The notes: generated from the sequence alone by a model not told the origin. 11,676 nt of DNA from an uncultured Bacteroidota bacterium (GCA_903959115.1 CAJBVU010000099.1:1-11676); one strand, 5' to 3'. Numbered from the stretch's first letter, positions 1-8,092 are shown. Program-made: numbers and translations.

Positions 1-2568
1 GAAGGCAAAAACGTGATTACCATGAACGTGGTGAAAAGAGCTGGTGAGAATTTGATTTTGACCAGCGATAAGTGTCATGAAATCATCAAGGATTTACAGA
101 CCAACGGAACCTACCCCAAAGAAATGGATGTAGTTTTCACCGGCGATCAATCGGTTAAGACAAGGACAACGGTTCACGACTTGATTAACACCATTATCAT
201 TGGCTTCATTTTAGTAACAGTGATTTTGATGTTCTTCATGGGTGCAACGAACGCAATTTTCGTGGCCCTATCGGTTCCGTTGAGTTGTTTTATCGCATTC
301 TTGATTATGCCTACGATTGGCTTTAGCTTAAACATGATCGTATTGTTTGCATTTTTGTTGGCTTTAGGAATTGTAGTAGACGATGCGATTGTGGTTATCG
401 AAAATACCCACCGTATCTTTCATAAAGACAAATTACCCATTAAAGAAGCGGCAAAAAAAGCAGCTGGTGAAGTATTCCTTCCAGTATTGTCGGGCACTAT
501 GACTACGTTAGCCCCTTTTATTCCATTGGCGTTTTGGAAAGGTATTGTAGGCAAATTCATGTTCTTCTTGCCAGTTACCTTAATTATTACGTTGTTGGCT
601 TCGTTGTTGGTTGCTTATATCATCAACCCCGTATTTGCTGTCGATTTCATGGAAGATGAACATGCGGTGGAAGATAAAGTAAAGAAAAATAAGGCAGTTC
701 GCCGAACTACCATTGTGATGGGAATCATTTCGATTCTCGGATATGTAGGTGGTGGTTTTGGAACGGGAAATTTGTTCGTGACTCTATTGTTAGTTTACCT
801 AGCGCACCACTATTGGTTGAGGCATGTAATCGTAAAATTCCAAACCAAAACTTGGCCCTCGGTTCAAAATAAATATGAGAAGTTAATTACCTATCTCCTA
901 AAAAAGAACCATGCAAGACAGACGATTTTTGCAACCATAGTATTGTTAATTGGATCGTTCGTTATCACAGCAATCCGTAAACCAGGTGTGGTCTTCTTCC
1001 CACAAGCGGAACCAAACTTTACCTACGTATACTTAACAATGCCTACTGGTACATCGGCCAAACACACCGATAGCATTCTGAAAATTGCCGAAAAACGCGT
1101 TTTCAACACCATCGGAAAAGATAATTCATTGGTTGAAAGTGTAATTTCTAACGTCGCTGTTGGCGCTACCGATCCTCAAAGTGGAGATCGTACAACTGCG
1201 GGTAATAAAGCAAAAATCACCGTGGCTTATGTAGAATTTGAAAAACGCGAAGGCCAAAGCACACTGGCGATGCTTCAGAAAATCAGATCAAACATAGGAA
1301 CCATTGCAGGCGCTGAAATTATCGTAGAGCAAGAAAGAAATGGCCCTCCTGTTGGAAAGGCTGTGAACATTGAAATTCGCGGAGACGAGTTCAACTCACT
1401 GGTAAAAACAGCATCGGACTTAAAAACGCTTTTGGATTCCAAAAAAATCCCCGGTGTTGAAGAGTTAAAAACCGACTTCATTAGTTCTAAACCGGAGATC
1501 ATCATAAAAATTGATCGTGAGCGTGCAAACAGATTCGGAATCAGCACGGCCCAAATTGGTATGGCACTCAGAGGAAGTATCTATGGAACCGAAGCGAGTA
1601 AGTTCAAAGACGAAAACGACGACTACCCCATCATGGTTCGAATTAAGAAATTGGATGCGAATAATTTAGATGCGTTGCTTAACATGAGAATCACTTATCG
1701 TGATATGGCAGCGGGTGGAATGATTCGTCAAGTACCATTGAGCTCCGTTGCTTCTGCAGAATACTCAAATACTTACGGTGGAATTAATCGTTTAAATCAG
1801 AAGCGAGTAATCACATTGGCTAGTAATGTATTGCCTGGTTTCGCGCCCAACGGTGTTGTTGCTGATGTTCAGAGTGCTTTGGACGCGTTCGACAAACCCT
1901 CGGACATTCAAGTCATCATGACCGGTGAGCAGGAAGAACAAAAAGAAACCGGTGCCTTCTTGGGCAATGCAATGTTGGCTTCTTTGGCTTTGATCTTGAT
2001 CATCTTGGTAACACAGTTCAATTCTATCAGCAAACCTTTGTTAATCTTAAGCGAAATCTTCTTATCGTTGATTGGTGTATTATTAGGCTTTGCGATATTC
2101 AACAAAGACTTCTCCGTTGTAATGACAGGTATTGGAATCGTGGCCTTGGTGGGAATTGTAGTTCGAAATGGAATTTTATTGGTGGAATTCACGGATTTGC
2201 TGCGTGAACAAGGAGCCACATTAAAAGATGCAATCATTGAAGCAGGTAAAACACGTATGACGCCCGTTTTGTTAACTGCATCAGCTACCATTTTAGGCTT
2301 GGTGCCATTGGCAGTGGGATTAAATATGGATTTCGGTACATTATTCAGCGAATTGAACCCTCATATCTACTTTGGAGGCGATAACGTTGCCTTCTGGGGT
2401 CCTTTGAGCTGGACGATGATCTACGGATTGGGATTTGGCACTTTCCTAACCTTGATCTTGGTACCTTGTATGTATTATTTGAATGAGAAGTTCAAGTCTA
2501 GAGTGTATCGTTGGATGGGTCGCAATTACAACCCCGACACCATGATGCGCCCGGAGCCGAAACAATAA
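1..2568 (+). CDS. RND-family efflux transporter permease, 5'-truncated
   Basis: This is an inner-membrane proton-driven pump subunit of the AcrB/HAE1 type, which exports compounds with a periplasmic adaptor and an outer-membrane channel. The frame is open from base 1 (first residues EGKNVITMNVVKRAGEN), so the start lies outside the window; 855 residues are visible and roughly 250-300 N-terminal ones (TM1 and most of the first porter domain) are missing. TM2-TM6 run through visible residues about 60-212, including the TM4 motif GIVVDDAIVVIEN with the proton-relay aspartates D127-D128 (bases 379-384). The second half begins at about residue 305, with TM7 followed by the FFP motif. TM10 carries VVRNGILLVEF, with Arg722 where AcrB has Lys940. 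Two insertions stand out: a hydrophobic pair of segments between TM6 and TM7 (residues about 235-272), and an aromatic Gly/Asn-rich stretch between TM11 and TM12. The substrate cannot be read from the sequence. The fold and family are certain; drug versus metal specificity is not. Confidence 0.95.
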   Translation, partial: EGKNVITMNVVKRAGENLILTSDKCHEIIKDLQTNGTYPKEMDVVFTGDQSVKTRTTVHDLINTIIIGFILVTVILMFFMGATNAIFVALSVPLSCFIAFLIMPTIGFSLNMIVLFAFLLALGIVVDDAIVVIENTHRIFHKDKLPIKEAAKKAAGEVFLPVLSGTMTTLAPFIPLAFWKGIVGKFMFFLPVTLIITLLASLLVAYIINPVFAVDFMEDEHAVEDKVKKNKAVRRTTIVMGIISILGYVGGGFGTGNLFVTLLLVYLAHHYWLRHVIVKFQTKTWPSVQNKYEKLITYLLKKNHARQTIFATIVLLIGSFVITAIRKPGVVFFPQAEPNFTYVYLTMPTGTSAKHTDSILKIAEKRVFNTIGKDNSLVESVISNVAVGATDPQSGDRTTAGNKAKITVAYVEFEKREGQSTLAMLQKIRSNIGTIAGAEIIVEQERNGPPVGKAVNIEIRGDEFNSLVKTASDLKTLLDSKKIPGVEELKTDFISSKPEIIIKIDRERANRFGISTAQIGMALRGSIYGTEASKFKDENDDYPIMVRIKKLDANNLDALLNMRITYRDMAAGGMIRQVPLSSVASAEYSNTYGGINRLNQKRVITLASNVLPGFAPNGVVADVQSALDAFDKPSDIQVIMTGEQEEQKETGAFLGNAMLASLALILIILVTQFNSISKPLLILSEIFLSLIGVLLGFAIFNKDFSVVMTGIGIVALVGIVVRNGILLVEFTDLLREQGATLKDAIIEAGKTRMTPVLLTASATILGLVPLAVGLNMDFGTLFSELNPHIYFGGDNVAFWGPLSWTMIYGLGFGTFLTLILVPCMYYLNEKFKSRVYRWMGRNYNPDTMMRPEPKQ

Positions 2569-2573
2569 TTTAT

Positions 2574-2606
2574 GTGCGATGAGTTAATTCAATTGATTCA
2601 TCGCAC
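2574..2606 (+). terminator. Hairpin just downstream of the RND stop, possible terminator
   Basis: GTGCGATGA (2574-2582) pairs perfectly with TCATCGCAC (2598-2606) around a 15-base AT-rich loop, starting 5 bases after the stop codon. The sequence after it is only moderately T-rich (TCTATTTCTAT), so it may be a weak terminator or an mRNA 3'-end stabiliser, with the stronger hairpin at 2725 as backup. Confidence 0.5.
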
Positions 2607-2716
2607 TCTATTTCTATCAAAAATAAGAATCAAACCTAGTTATTTCGATTACCTTAAAGAATAGAATAAAAAGCCACCCAATGCAAAGATTTTTTTCTTG
2701 ATTTGGTGTTGACAGA

Positions 2717-2765
2717 ATAAAAAAGGGAGGGCCTCGTCTGCGACGAGGCCCTCCCATTTTTATTA
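2717..2765. terminator. Strong bidirectional terminator between convergent genes
   Basis: A perfect 14-bp stem, GGGAGGGCCTCGTC (2725-2738) with GACGAGGCCCTCCC (2742-2755), has a 3-base loop TGC. It is preceded by an A run (2717-2724) and followed by ATTTTTATT, so either strand gives a GC-rich stem plus a U tract. It lies between the plus-strand RND gene and the minus-strand coiled-coil gene, as expected for a shared terminator. The stem is much longer and more GC-rich than its surroundings. Confidence 0.88.
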
Positions 2766-2794
2766 TCAAACCCTGTACGACAGGGTTTTTGATA
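2764..2794 (-). terminator. Second hairpin after the coiled-coil gene
   Basis: CCCTGT (2771-2776), loop ACG, ACAGGG (2780-2785). The stem extends outward as TATCAAA (2764-2770) with TTTGATA (2788-2794) across a two-base TT bulge. Read on the minus strand it is the first structure met after the stop codon at 2853, with the 2725-2755 terminator just beyond, giving tandem 3'-end hairpins. A repeat-derived (REP-like) origin is possible but cannot be judged from one window. Confidence 0.5.
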
Positions 2795-2852
2795 CATTCT
2801 ATTGGTCCGAAGAAGATTCCGAAAAACTCAGAATGTTTCTTTCAAACTCTAA

Positions 2853-3842
2853 TTATTCTAACGTAAAGTTGTTCTTCTGACGCATCAAACCACGTGTCCA
2901 CAACTCTGCAGTATATTTACCCTTCATCAACTTCCCAGTCAACAAGCCTTTGTCGGGGAAATTCCATTTCACCTTTTGTAAAGCACCATCAAACTGAATA
3001 GTATTCTTCAAACTGTTAACTTTACTCTTATCTGTCAACTTGGTATTGGTAGTCGACAAAACACCACCATTAGGATCTATGATTCTGATAGTAACTTCTT
3101 CTTCCAAAGGCTGGGTTACCATTGGGTTTTCCAACACATCAAAGGTCACACGGATTTTATCTACGCCCTTCGCTTTCATGGTTTCAGTCATTATACCTTT
3201 CTTATCGAACAATCCAGTAACCAATAATGCTCCAAACTGAGGACGAGCCCCTTTATCTAAACGATCCTTTAATTCAACATTCTCAGATTCCAATGTAGCC
3301 GAACGATCTTTTTCAGCCGTTAATTGAGCAACATAATCGTTTTTCTCTTTGGTTAATCCCTCTATCAACGCCATCAATTCAGCAACTTTCGCACGGGCTT
3401 CTTCCAATTGCTTACGCAAATCTTCCACTTCAGCTCCACCCTTGCCACTCTTCGCTATTTTTCTAGAAGCCTTCGTCGATTTCTTCGCACCATCACCGCT
3501 ACCGGCAGTTGCACCATCACTTGAAATACCATTAGAAATTTCTCTTCTCAAACGATAAATTTCTTGCATCGCCGCAATAACCCTAGGGTTTTTGTCGCTC
3601 TCCAACTCTTCCACCTTCAACACCAAGGTTTGATTTTCATTTTGGAAAGTTTGAATGACCAAGTTCAAAGAATCTTCCATGCGGTTTAACTCACTTTGCA
3701 AAGAATCTTTGGCTTTCATAACAGCTACTTTATTTTCCAATTCTTTGTCGCTTTTCATTTTGTTGAGATACAAAAATGTATTACTTCCAAGAGAAGCCAA
3801 CAACAAAATCACGAGTACTACGGTTAATGCGGTCCTATTCAT
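2853..3842 (-). CDS. Membrane-anchored coiled-coil protein with C-terminal beta domain, function unknown
   Basis: A 329-residue protein of unknown function. Residues 1-8 are short and polar at the N terminus and about 6-26 form one hydrophobic segment (TALTVVLVILLLASLGSNTF) without a lipobox or clear cleavage site, so I read it as a signal anchor with the rest in the periplasm. Residues about 30-105 are a heptad-rich coiled coil, 106-136 a Ser/Gly/Ala/Lys linker, and 137-197 a second coiled coil. Residues about 202-329 are predicted beta-rich, with motifs such as ALLVTGLFDKKGIMTETMK, IRVTFDVLENP and VTIRIIDPNGG. This resembles uncharacterised conserved Bacteroidota proteins, but I know no assigned function. 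It is the last minus-strand gene before the terminators and appears to have its own promoter. The start is fixed by the need to keep the whole hydrophobic segment. Confidence 0.85.
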   Translation of the reverse strand: MNRTALTVVLVILLLASLGSNTFLYLNKMKSDKELENKVAVMKAKDSLQSELNRMEDSLNLVIQTFQNENQTLVLKVEELESDKNPRVIAAMQEIYRLRREISNGISSDGATAGSGDGAKKSTKASRKIAKSGKGGAEVEDLRKQLEEARAKVAELMALIEGLTKEKNDYVAQLTAEKDRSATLESENVELKDRLDKGARPQFGALLVTGLFDKKGIMTETMKAKGVDKIRVTFDVLENPMVTQPLEEEVTIRIIDPNGGVLSTTNTKLTDKSKVNSLKNTIQFDGALQKVKWNFPDKGLLTGKLMKGKYTAELWTRGLMRQKNNFTLE

Positions 3843-3849
3843 ACAATTG

Positions 3850-3857
3850 CAAAGTTA
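3850..3857 (-). promoter_or_regulatory. Bacteroidota -7 promoter element for the coiled-coil gene
   Basis: On the minus strand these bases read TAACTTTG, an exact match to the Bacteroidota -7 consensus TAnnTTTG. The final G is only 7 bases from the ATG, so the transcript would begin within a few bases of the start codon, nearly leaderless. No good TTTG element sits 19-21 bases upstream (the nearest TTTG is 10 bases away), which lowers confidence. Confidence 0.5.
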
Positions 3858-3915
3858 AATAATAATTCAAATATTCCACACCTTTTACACAATTCGCTTA
3901 ATCGCAAACAGACAA

Positions 3916-5388
3916 TTATTGATTTTTCAATGTATTCGGACGCTGATTGATTGAAATCAAACGTTGTCTTGGATCAATCAAAAAATACTGAGGCATGGTT
4001 TGAAGTTTCAGTTTTTCGGCCACTTCAGACGAACAAAATCCTTGAATAAATTGGGTTTCATATCTCTTGTTGTATTGATACACATACCTTCCCCCTCCTC
4101 CATGATTCAAACAAACAATTCGAACACTATCGGGCAAGTTTCTAGATAAATTATGCAATTCAGCACTATCATTGATATAATTCGGATTATCAGCATTCCA
4201 AACTACAATGTACGTATACTTACCTTTAAAATCCCGAATCGACCTGCGATGAACCGGATTCTCCTTCAGTTTACCCGGCTGGTATTTTCCTTCAATTAAG
4301 CAAAACTTGAACTTGGGCAATTTCTCGCCAATCAGCAAACTCCTACTCCCCTTGATGCCCACATTTTTTATTTTTCGATGTGAAATCTCCCAAATCCCAT
4401 TCTTGCCTTGCTGGACTTTTTCTATCAATTGTGCCTGTCCTAACCAATCCACAATCAATCCTGGACGATAATCCCACGCATTACTGCTACTAAATTCACC
4501 CCGATTATTACCCACAATTACTTTGTCGATTCCAATATCGTTGTACAACCCATTCAGATTAACATCCTTCACTGCCCAATATAAGGTATCGTTTTGAATG
4601 GAGTTATTTGCTTTCTCCCCTCCAAACCAAACGGCTTTACGATGTTGCCTGAAACTAACATTGCAACTCAAATATTCCCTACGTCCGCAAACTAAGGCAA
4701 TCGCATCGTCATACATTTTTTGGACCGACCGCAATTCTCCAGGCATAAATTGATTAAATCCCACGGCCATACCATTCTGCGTTGTATCTAGCAAAATAAG
4801 GGTCTGACTATAAATACGGTCCCCAACATTCGACCTAGGTAATGTTAACTTCATGGGCAAATACCACTGTGCAGGTCCATCATCCGTTAAATCTAAATTG
4901 TGATTCAAATCAACCCATATTCTGGTTGCGCGGTACCTCATATTCATTGGATTATCAACCAAAATCAATGTATGAGTTGGCAATAATCCAACTCCATGGT
5001 GGTGAGGCACAAAACCGTAGGCGTGTTTAATTCCAACGGTTAAACTATCCTTGAAAACCAGCACTTTCCAAGCTTCCAAAGACATTCCCGTAAAATCTGC
5101 CGAAAGGTCGATAGGTTGAACAACACTGTCGTTGGTGAGCGCAAATAAAGGCACCACATCAATCAAATGATTGATTTCATTATCAGCTCCTCGCTGACTC
5201 AACGCTGTTACAACCAATTTAGAATGCCCTATTTCTTTTAACTTGGAGCCTTCCAAACGCGATATAGGCGAGACAGGGTTTACTGCATTTTGATTTCCCG
5301 CAGATTGAGAAAATGCGTAGTTATGGCTTAGACCTAGGACCCAAAAAATCACAATCAACGAATAAAACCGTTGCATGGGCCACTGCAT
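3916..5388 (-). CDS. Secreted protein with degenerate TlpA/thioredoxin-like C-terminal domain
   Basis: A 490-residue exported protein. Residues 1-28 are a signal peptide (hydrophobic core SLIVIFWVLGL, likely cleavage after AFS or SQS). Residues about 55-345 are a large region of unknown fold with two Asp/Asn-rich segments, WVDLNHNLDLTDDG (158-171) and DVNLNGLYNDIGIDKV (275-290), which look like EF-hand-like calcium loops. Residues about 350-490 follow the TlpA/AhpC-type thioredoxin layout: GEKLPKFKF entry, YIVVWNADNPNY (393-404), IVCLNHGG, and the cis-Pro strand TMPQYFLIDP (464-473). Where active members have W-C-x-x-C this one has W397-N-A-D-N, so it cannot do dithiol chemistry. Its stop lies 73 bases before the coiled-coil gene; its ATG directly abuts the stop of the 52-aa gene upstream. 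A second in-frame ATG at 5376 (MQRFYSL) is also possible. Thioredoxin fold: fairly sure. Role: unknown. Confidence 0.82.
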   Translation of the reverse strand: MQWPMQRFYSLIVIFWVLGLSHNYAFSQSAGNQNAVNPVSPISRLEGSKLKEIGHSKLVVTALSQRGADNEINHLIDVVPLFALTNDSVVQPIDLSADFTGMSLEAWKVLVFKDSLTVGIKHAYGFVPHHHGVGLLPTHTLILVDNPMNMRYRATRIWVDLNHNLDLTDDGPAQWYLPMKLTLPRSNVGDRIYSQTLILLDTTQNGMAVGFNQFMPGELRSVQKMYDDAIALVCGRREYLSCNVSFRQHRKAVWFGGEKANNSIQNDTLYWAVKDVNLNGLYNDIGIDKVIVGNNRGEFSSSNAWDYRPGLIVDWLGQAQLIEKVQQGKNGIWEISHRKIKNVGIKGSRSLLIGEKLPKFKFCLIEGKYQPGKLKENPVHRRSIRDFKGKYTYIVVWNADNPNYINDSAELHNLSRNLPDSVRIVCLNHGGGGRYVYQYNKRYETQFIQGFCSSEVAEKLKLQTMPQYFLIDPRQRLISINQRPNTLKNQ

Positions 5389-5547
5389 TTACTTAATCGA
5401 AAAACGCACAATAATCACAATCAACGCAATTACAAACATCAAAATCGAAATTCGATTCATCCCGTGCATCATACGCAAATTGAAAGTGCTTTTTACTTCC
5501 GTTTGTTTGCGAAAGGTGAGGTAGGAAATCAATTTTTGAAAAATCAT
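5389..5547 (-). CDS. Small single-span membrane protein (52 aa)
   Basis: A 52-codon reading frame lies in the gap between lon and the thioredoxin-like gene. It begins ATG at 5547 and ends TAA at 5389-5391. The N-terminal half is polar and basic (MIFQKLISYLTFRKQ, then NLRMMHGMNR). Residues 33-48 are a hydrophobic span (ISILMFVIALIVIIVR), followed by FSIK, so it should be a single-pass inner-membrane protein. The layout (short basic head, N-L-R-x-M-H-G-x-N-R-I-S motif, C-terminal helix) matches, from memory, a family of tiny Bacteroidota proteins, possibly DUF6728; I could not check this. Its stop codon is immediately followed by the ATG of the next gene, which suggests translational coupling, and it starts 28 bases after lon ends. 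The coding case rests on the membrane-protein composition, the exact fit to the gap and the remembered motif. Function unknown. Confidence 0.75.
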   Translation of the reverse strand: MIFQKLISYLTFRKQTEVKSTFNLRMMHGMNRISILMFVIALIVIIVRFSIK

Positions 5548-5575
5548 AGCTAACAAACTTAAGAAAAAAACTGTG

Positions 5576-8065
5576 TTATTTTTTCTCTGTTTCTGACTTT
5601 TCCTTCAACACACCAAACACATCGATAGGATCTTTTACCTTTTTGTCGGTGAGTGCCAAATCTAAGACTTGCAGCATGTTATTGACATAATGAAACTCTA
5701 AACCATGCAAATATTGCGCAGGGATATCAAGTACGTCCTTCTTATTTTGCTCGCACAAAATCACTTGCGTTATTCCCGCTCGTTTGGCCGCCAAGAGTTT
5801 CTCTTTAATTCCTCCCACTGGCAATACTTTGCCCCGCAAGGTAATTTCACCTGTCATTGCTAACTTATTCTTTACCTTGTTCTGCGTAAACAATGAAGCG
5901 AGTGATGTCAAAATCGCTATACCCGCACTCGGTCCATCCTTTGGTATTGCACCGGCAGGAAAATGGACATGTATATCCCAATAATCGAAGACTTTTGAAT
6001 CAATTCCAAGGTATTCCGCATGGGCTTTAAGGTAACTTTTCGCAAGCATCACACTCTCTTTCATAACATCGCCGAGTTGACCGGTAATTTGTAGCAAGCC
6101 TTTTCCGCGTGAGAGTTTACTTTCCACAAAAAGGACAGAGCCACCCATCGGACTCCAAGCCAGACCCGAAACCACACCTGCCGTATCGTTGTTCTCATAC
6201 ATTTCAGGTTCCAATTTCTCAGCACCCAAAATCTCTTCCACTTCCGATACTCCAATTTGCTTTTTAATCGGCTCCTCCATCGCAATGGATTTAGCCATAA
6301 AACGCGCCAACGAGGCAATTCTCTTATCCAACGAGCGAACACCACTTTCTCGGGTGTATTGTTCGATAATCAACTCCAATGCTTTGTCGGTTACCTTAAA
6401 TTGATTGGCTTTAAGTCCGTGTGCTTTTCGCTGCTTAGAAACCAAATATTTCTTGGCGATTTCGATTTTTTCTTCGATGCTATACCCATGGATTTCAATG
6501 ATTTCCATACGATCCAACAACGCAGGCTGAATGGTATCTAAATTATTAGCGGTAGCCACGAATAACACCTTACTAAGATCGTAATCCAACTCCAAGTAAT
6601 TGTCGTAAAAGGCAGAATTCTGCTCTGGGTCAAGCACTTCCAACATCGCACTAGATGGGTCGCCACGGAAGTCTCTACCCAATTTATCTATTTCATCCAA
6701 CACAAAAACGGGATTGGACGTCCCTGATTTCTTCAGATTCTGCAATATCCGTCCTGGCATTGCACCAATATAGGTTTTACGATGTCCTCTAATTTCTGAC
6801 TCATCGTGCAAACCACCCAAACTCATCCTCACGTATTTGCGTCCCAAAGCACTGGCTATACTTTTACCCAAGCTGGTTTTACCCACACCCGGAGGGCCAT
6901 ACAAACAAATAATTGGGGATCTCATATCGCCTTTGAGTTTCAATACGGCCAAGTATTCCAGAATACGCTTTTTGACTTTCTCCAATCCAAAATGGTCGGC
7001 GTCAAACACTTTTTGGGCGTGGTGAATATCAAAATTGTCGCTTGTCTGTTCATCCCAAGGTAAGTCCAACATCAATTGTACATAATTGAGTCCAACGGAA
7101 TAATCAGGAGAGGCCGGATTTACGCGCATCAAACGATCCAATTCCTTATTGAAATGACTATGGATTTCTTTGTTCCATTTTTTTGTCATCCCCTTCTCCC
7201 GCAAATTTTGAATTTCTTTATCCGGTGTATCACCACCCAATTCTTCTTGAATCGCTCTGATTTGTTGATGCAAAAAATACTCTTTCTGCTGCTTGTCCAT
7301 ATCGGTGCGAACACGACTCTGAATTTGATCCTTCAGCTCCAACATCTGCAACTCTTGGGTCACGTGCGACAATACTTTAGTAGCGCGCAGAGATGGATCT
7401 AACATTTCCAACAAAGCTTGCTTTTCCGTTTGAGCTATGTTTAAATTGCTGGAGACAAAATGTATAAGGAAGGTGCGAGAATCAATATTAGTAAGGGCTA
7501 CAGAAGCCTCGCTTGGGATTTGTGGTGAAAGATGGATAATTCGATTTGAGATATCTCGTATCGAATCTATGGTTGCTTTGTATTCCTTTGATTCTTTAAT
7601 CGGCAAATCTGGCAGAGAACTTACTTTTGCTTTAAAATAGGGTTCACTTTGAACAAACTCATCGATTTTAATTCGACGCTTGCCTTGCAAAATCACGGTA
7701 GAACTACCATCCGGCATACGCATCATACGAATGATCTGCGCCATCGTGCCTACAGTAAATAGATCTTCGATTTGCGGATCTTCAACATCTGAATTCTTCT
7801 GAGCCACAACGGCAATGATTTTACTCTTTTTGTTGGCTTCGCGAATCAGCTTTATGCTTTTGTCACGTCCTACGGTTATAGGGAAAATCACCCCCGGGTA
7901 AAGTACAGTATTTCTCATCGTGAGCACCGGCAATTCTGCAGGTACTTCTAATTTGTTACTTTCCTCCTCCTCGTGCTTGGAAAATAGTGGCAAAAACTCT
8001 GGTGCGTCTTCAAATCCCTCTGAATCCTGATCACTGCTAAAAAAAGTCTCTTTGTTTTTGAACAT
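5576..8065 (-). CDS. lon: ATP-dependent protease Lon
   Basis: Cytosolic AAA+ serine protease that unfolds and degrades damaged and short-lived regulatory proteins as a hexamer. From the ATG at 8065 it is 829 residues. Domains in order: an acidic N-terminal extension (to about 40), the LON substrate-binding domain starting LPVLTMRNTVLYPGVIFPI (about 45-245), a coiled-coil linker, and the AAA+ module with Walker A GPPGVGKTS (390-398) and Walker B VFVLDEID (453-460). The S16 protease domain follows, with PKDGPSAG containing catalytic Ser713 and GGIKEK containing catalytic Lys756 (the second Lys of the motif, matching E. coli Lys722). All catalytic residues are intact and the length is normal. 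The frame stays open to an ATG at 8095, adding MAQALIGCVA, but a good promoter at 8093-8124 places the transcript start below that codon, so I chose 8065. Probably first gene of a unit with the two genes downstream. Confidence 0.96.
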   Translation of the reverse strand: MFKNKETFFSSDQDSEGFEDAPEFLPLFSKHEEEESNKLEVPAELPVLTMRNTVLYPGVIFPITVGRDKSIKLIREANKKSKIIAVVAQKNSDVEDPQIEDLFTVGTMAQIIRMMRMPDGSSTVILQGKRRIKIDEFVQSEPYFKAKVSSLPDLPIKESKEYKATIDSIRDISNRIIHLSPQIPSEASVALTNIDSRTFLIHFVSSNLNIAQTEKQALLEMLDPSLRATKVLSHVTQELQMLELKDQIQSRVRTDMDKQQKEYFLHQQIRAIQEELGGDTPDKEIQNLREKGMTKKWNKEIHSHFNKELDRLMRVNPASPDYSVGLNYVQLMLDLPWDEQTSDNFDIHHAQKVFDADHFGLEKVKKRILEYLAVLKLKGDMRSPIICLYGPPGVGKTSLGKSIASALGRKYVRMSLGGLHDESEIRGHRKTYIGAMPGRILQNLKKSGTSNPVFVLDEIDKLGRDFRGDPSSAMLEVLDPEQNSAFYDNYLELDYDLSKVLFVATANNLDTIQPALLDRMEIIEIHGYSIEEKIEIAKKYLVSKQRKAHGLKANQFKVTDKALELIIEQYTRESGVRSLDKRIASLARFMAKSIAMEEPIKKQIGVSEVEEILGAEKLEPEMYENNDTAGVVSGLAWSPMGGSVLFVESKLSRGKGLLQITGQLGDVMKESVMLAKSYLKAHAEYLGIDSKVFDYWDIHVHFPAGAIPKDGPSAGIAILTSLASLFTQNKVKNKLAMTGEITLRGKVLPVGGIKEKLLAAKRAGITQVILCEQNKKDVLDIPAQYLHGLEFHYVNNMLQVLDLALTDKKVKDPIDVFGVLKEKSETEKK

Positions 8066-8092
8066 TGCAACACATCCAATCAATGCTTGTGC

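Noticed and set aside
158..290. True EF-hand calcium sites claimed for the thioredoxin-like protein (residue range)
   Set aside because: The two Asp/Asn-rich segments are only EF-hand-like; neither has the full 12-residue loop with a terminal Glu. I mention them in the gene entry but do not list them as sites. Coordinates here are residues of the protein, located at about bases 4519-4917.
2160..2190. Arg in place of the AcrB TM10 Lys as evidence of a broken RND pump
   Set aside because: Arg at this position (xRNGI) also occurs in intact RND pumps such as the heavy-metal type, and the TM4 Asp pair is intact, so it is more likely family variation than loss of function.
1908..2291. 127-aa antisense frame within the RND gene
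   Set aside because: It is the complement of conserved TM8-TM11 coding sequence, has no plausible domain or promoter, and is explained by codon bias of the sense gene.
2717..2794. CRISPR repeat or phage attachment site
   Set aside because: The hairpins differ from each other, there is no regular spacing of repeats, and no cas or integrase gene is nearby. Terminator function fits the convergent context.
5392..5418. Other minus-strand frames in the gap between lon and the thioredoxin-like gene
   Set aside because: The neighbouring frames hit stop codons within a few residues or give Cys/Asp-rich nonsense. Only the frame ending at 5389 is long and hydrophobic in a membrane-protein pattern.
6061..6345. 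Alternative-frame 94-aa reading frame on the minus strand inside lon, and similar frames on the plus strand (for example 7076-7402)
   Set aside because: They lie wholly within an intact, highly conserved lon and translate to low-complexity Trp/Arg- or Leu/Gln-rich sequence with no recognisable domain. They are shadows of the lon codons.
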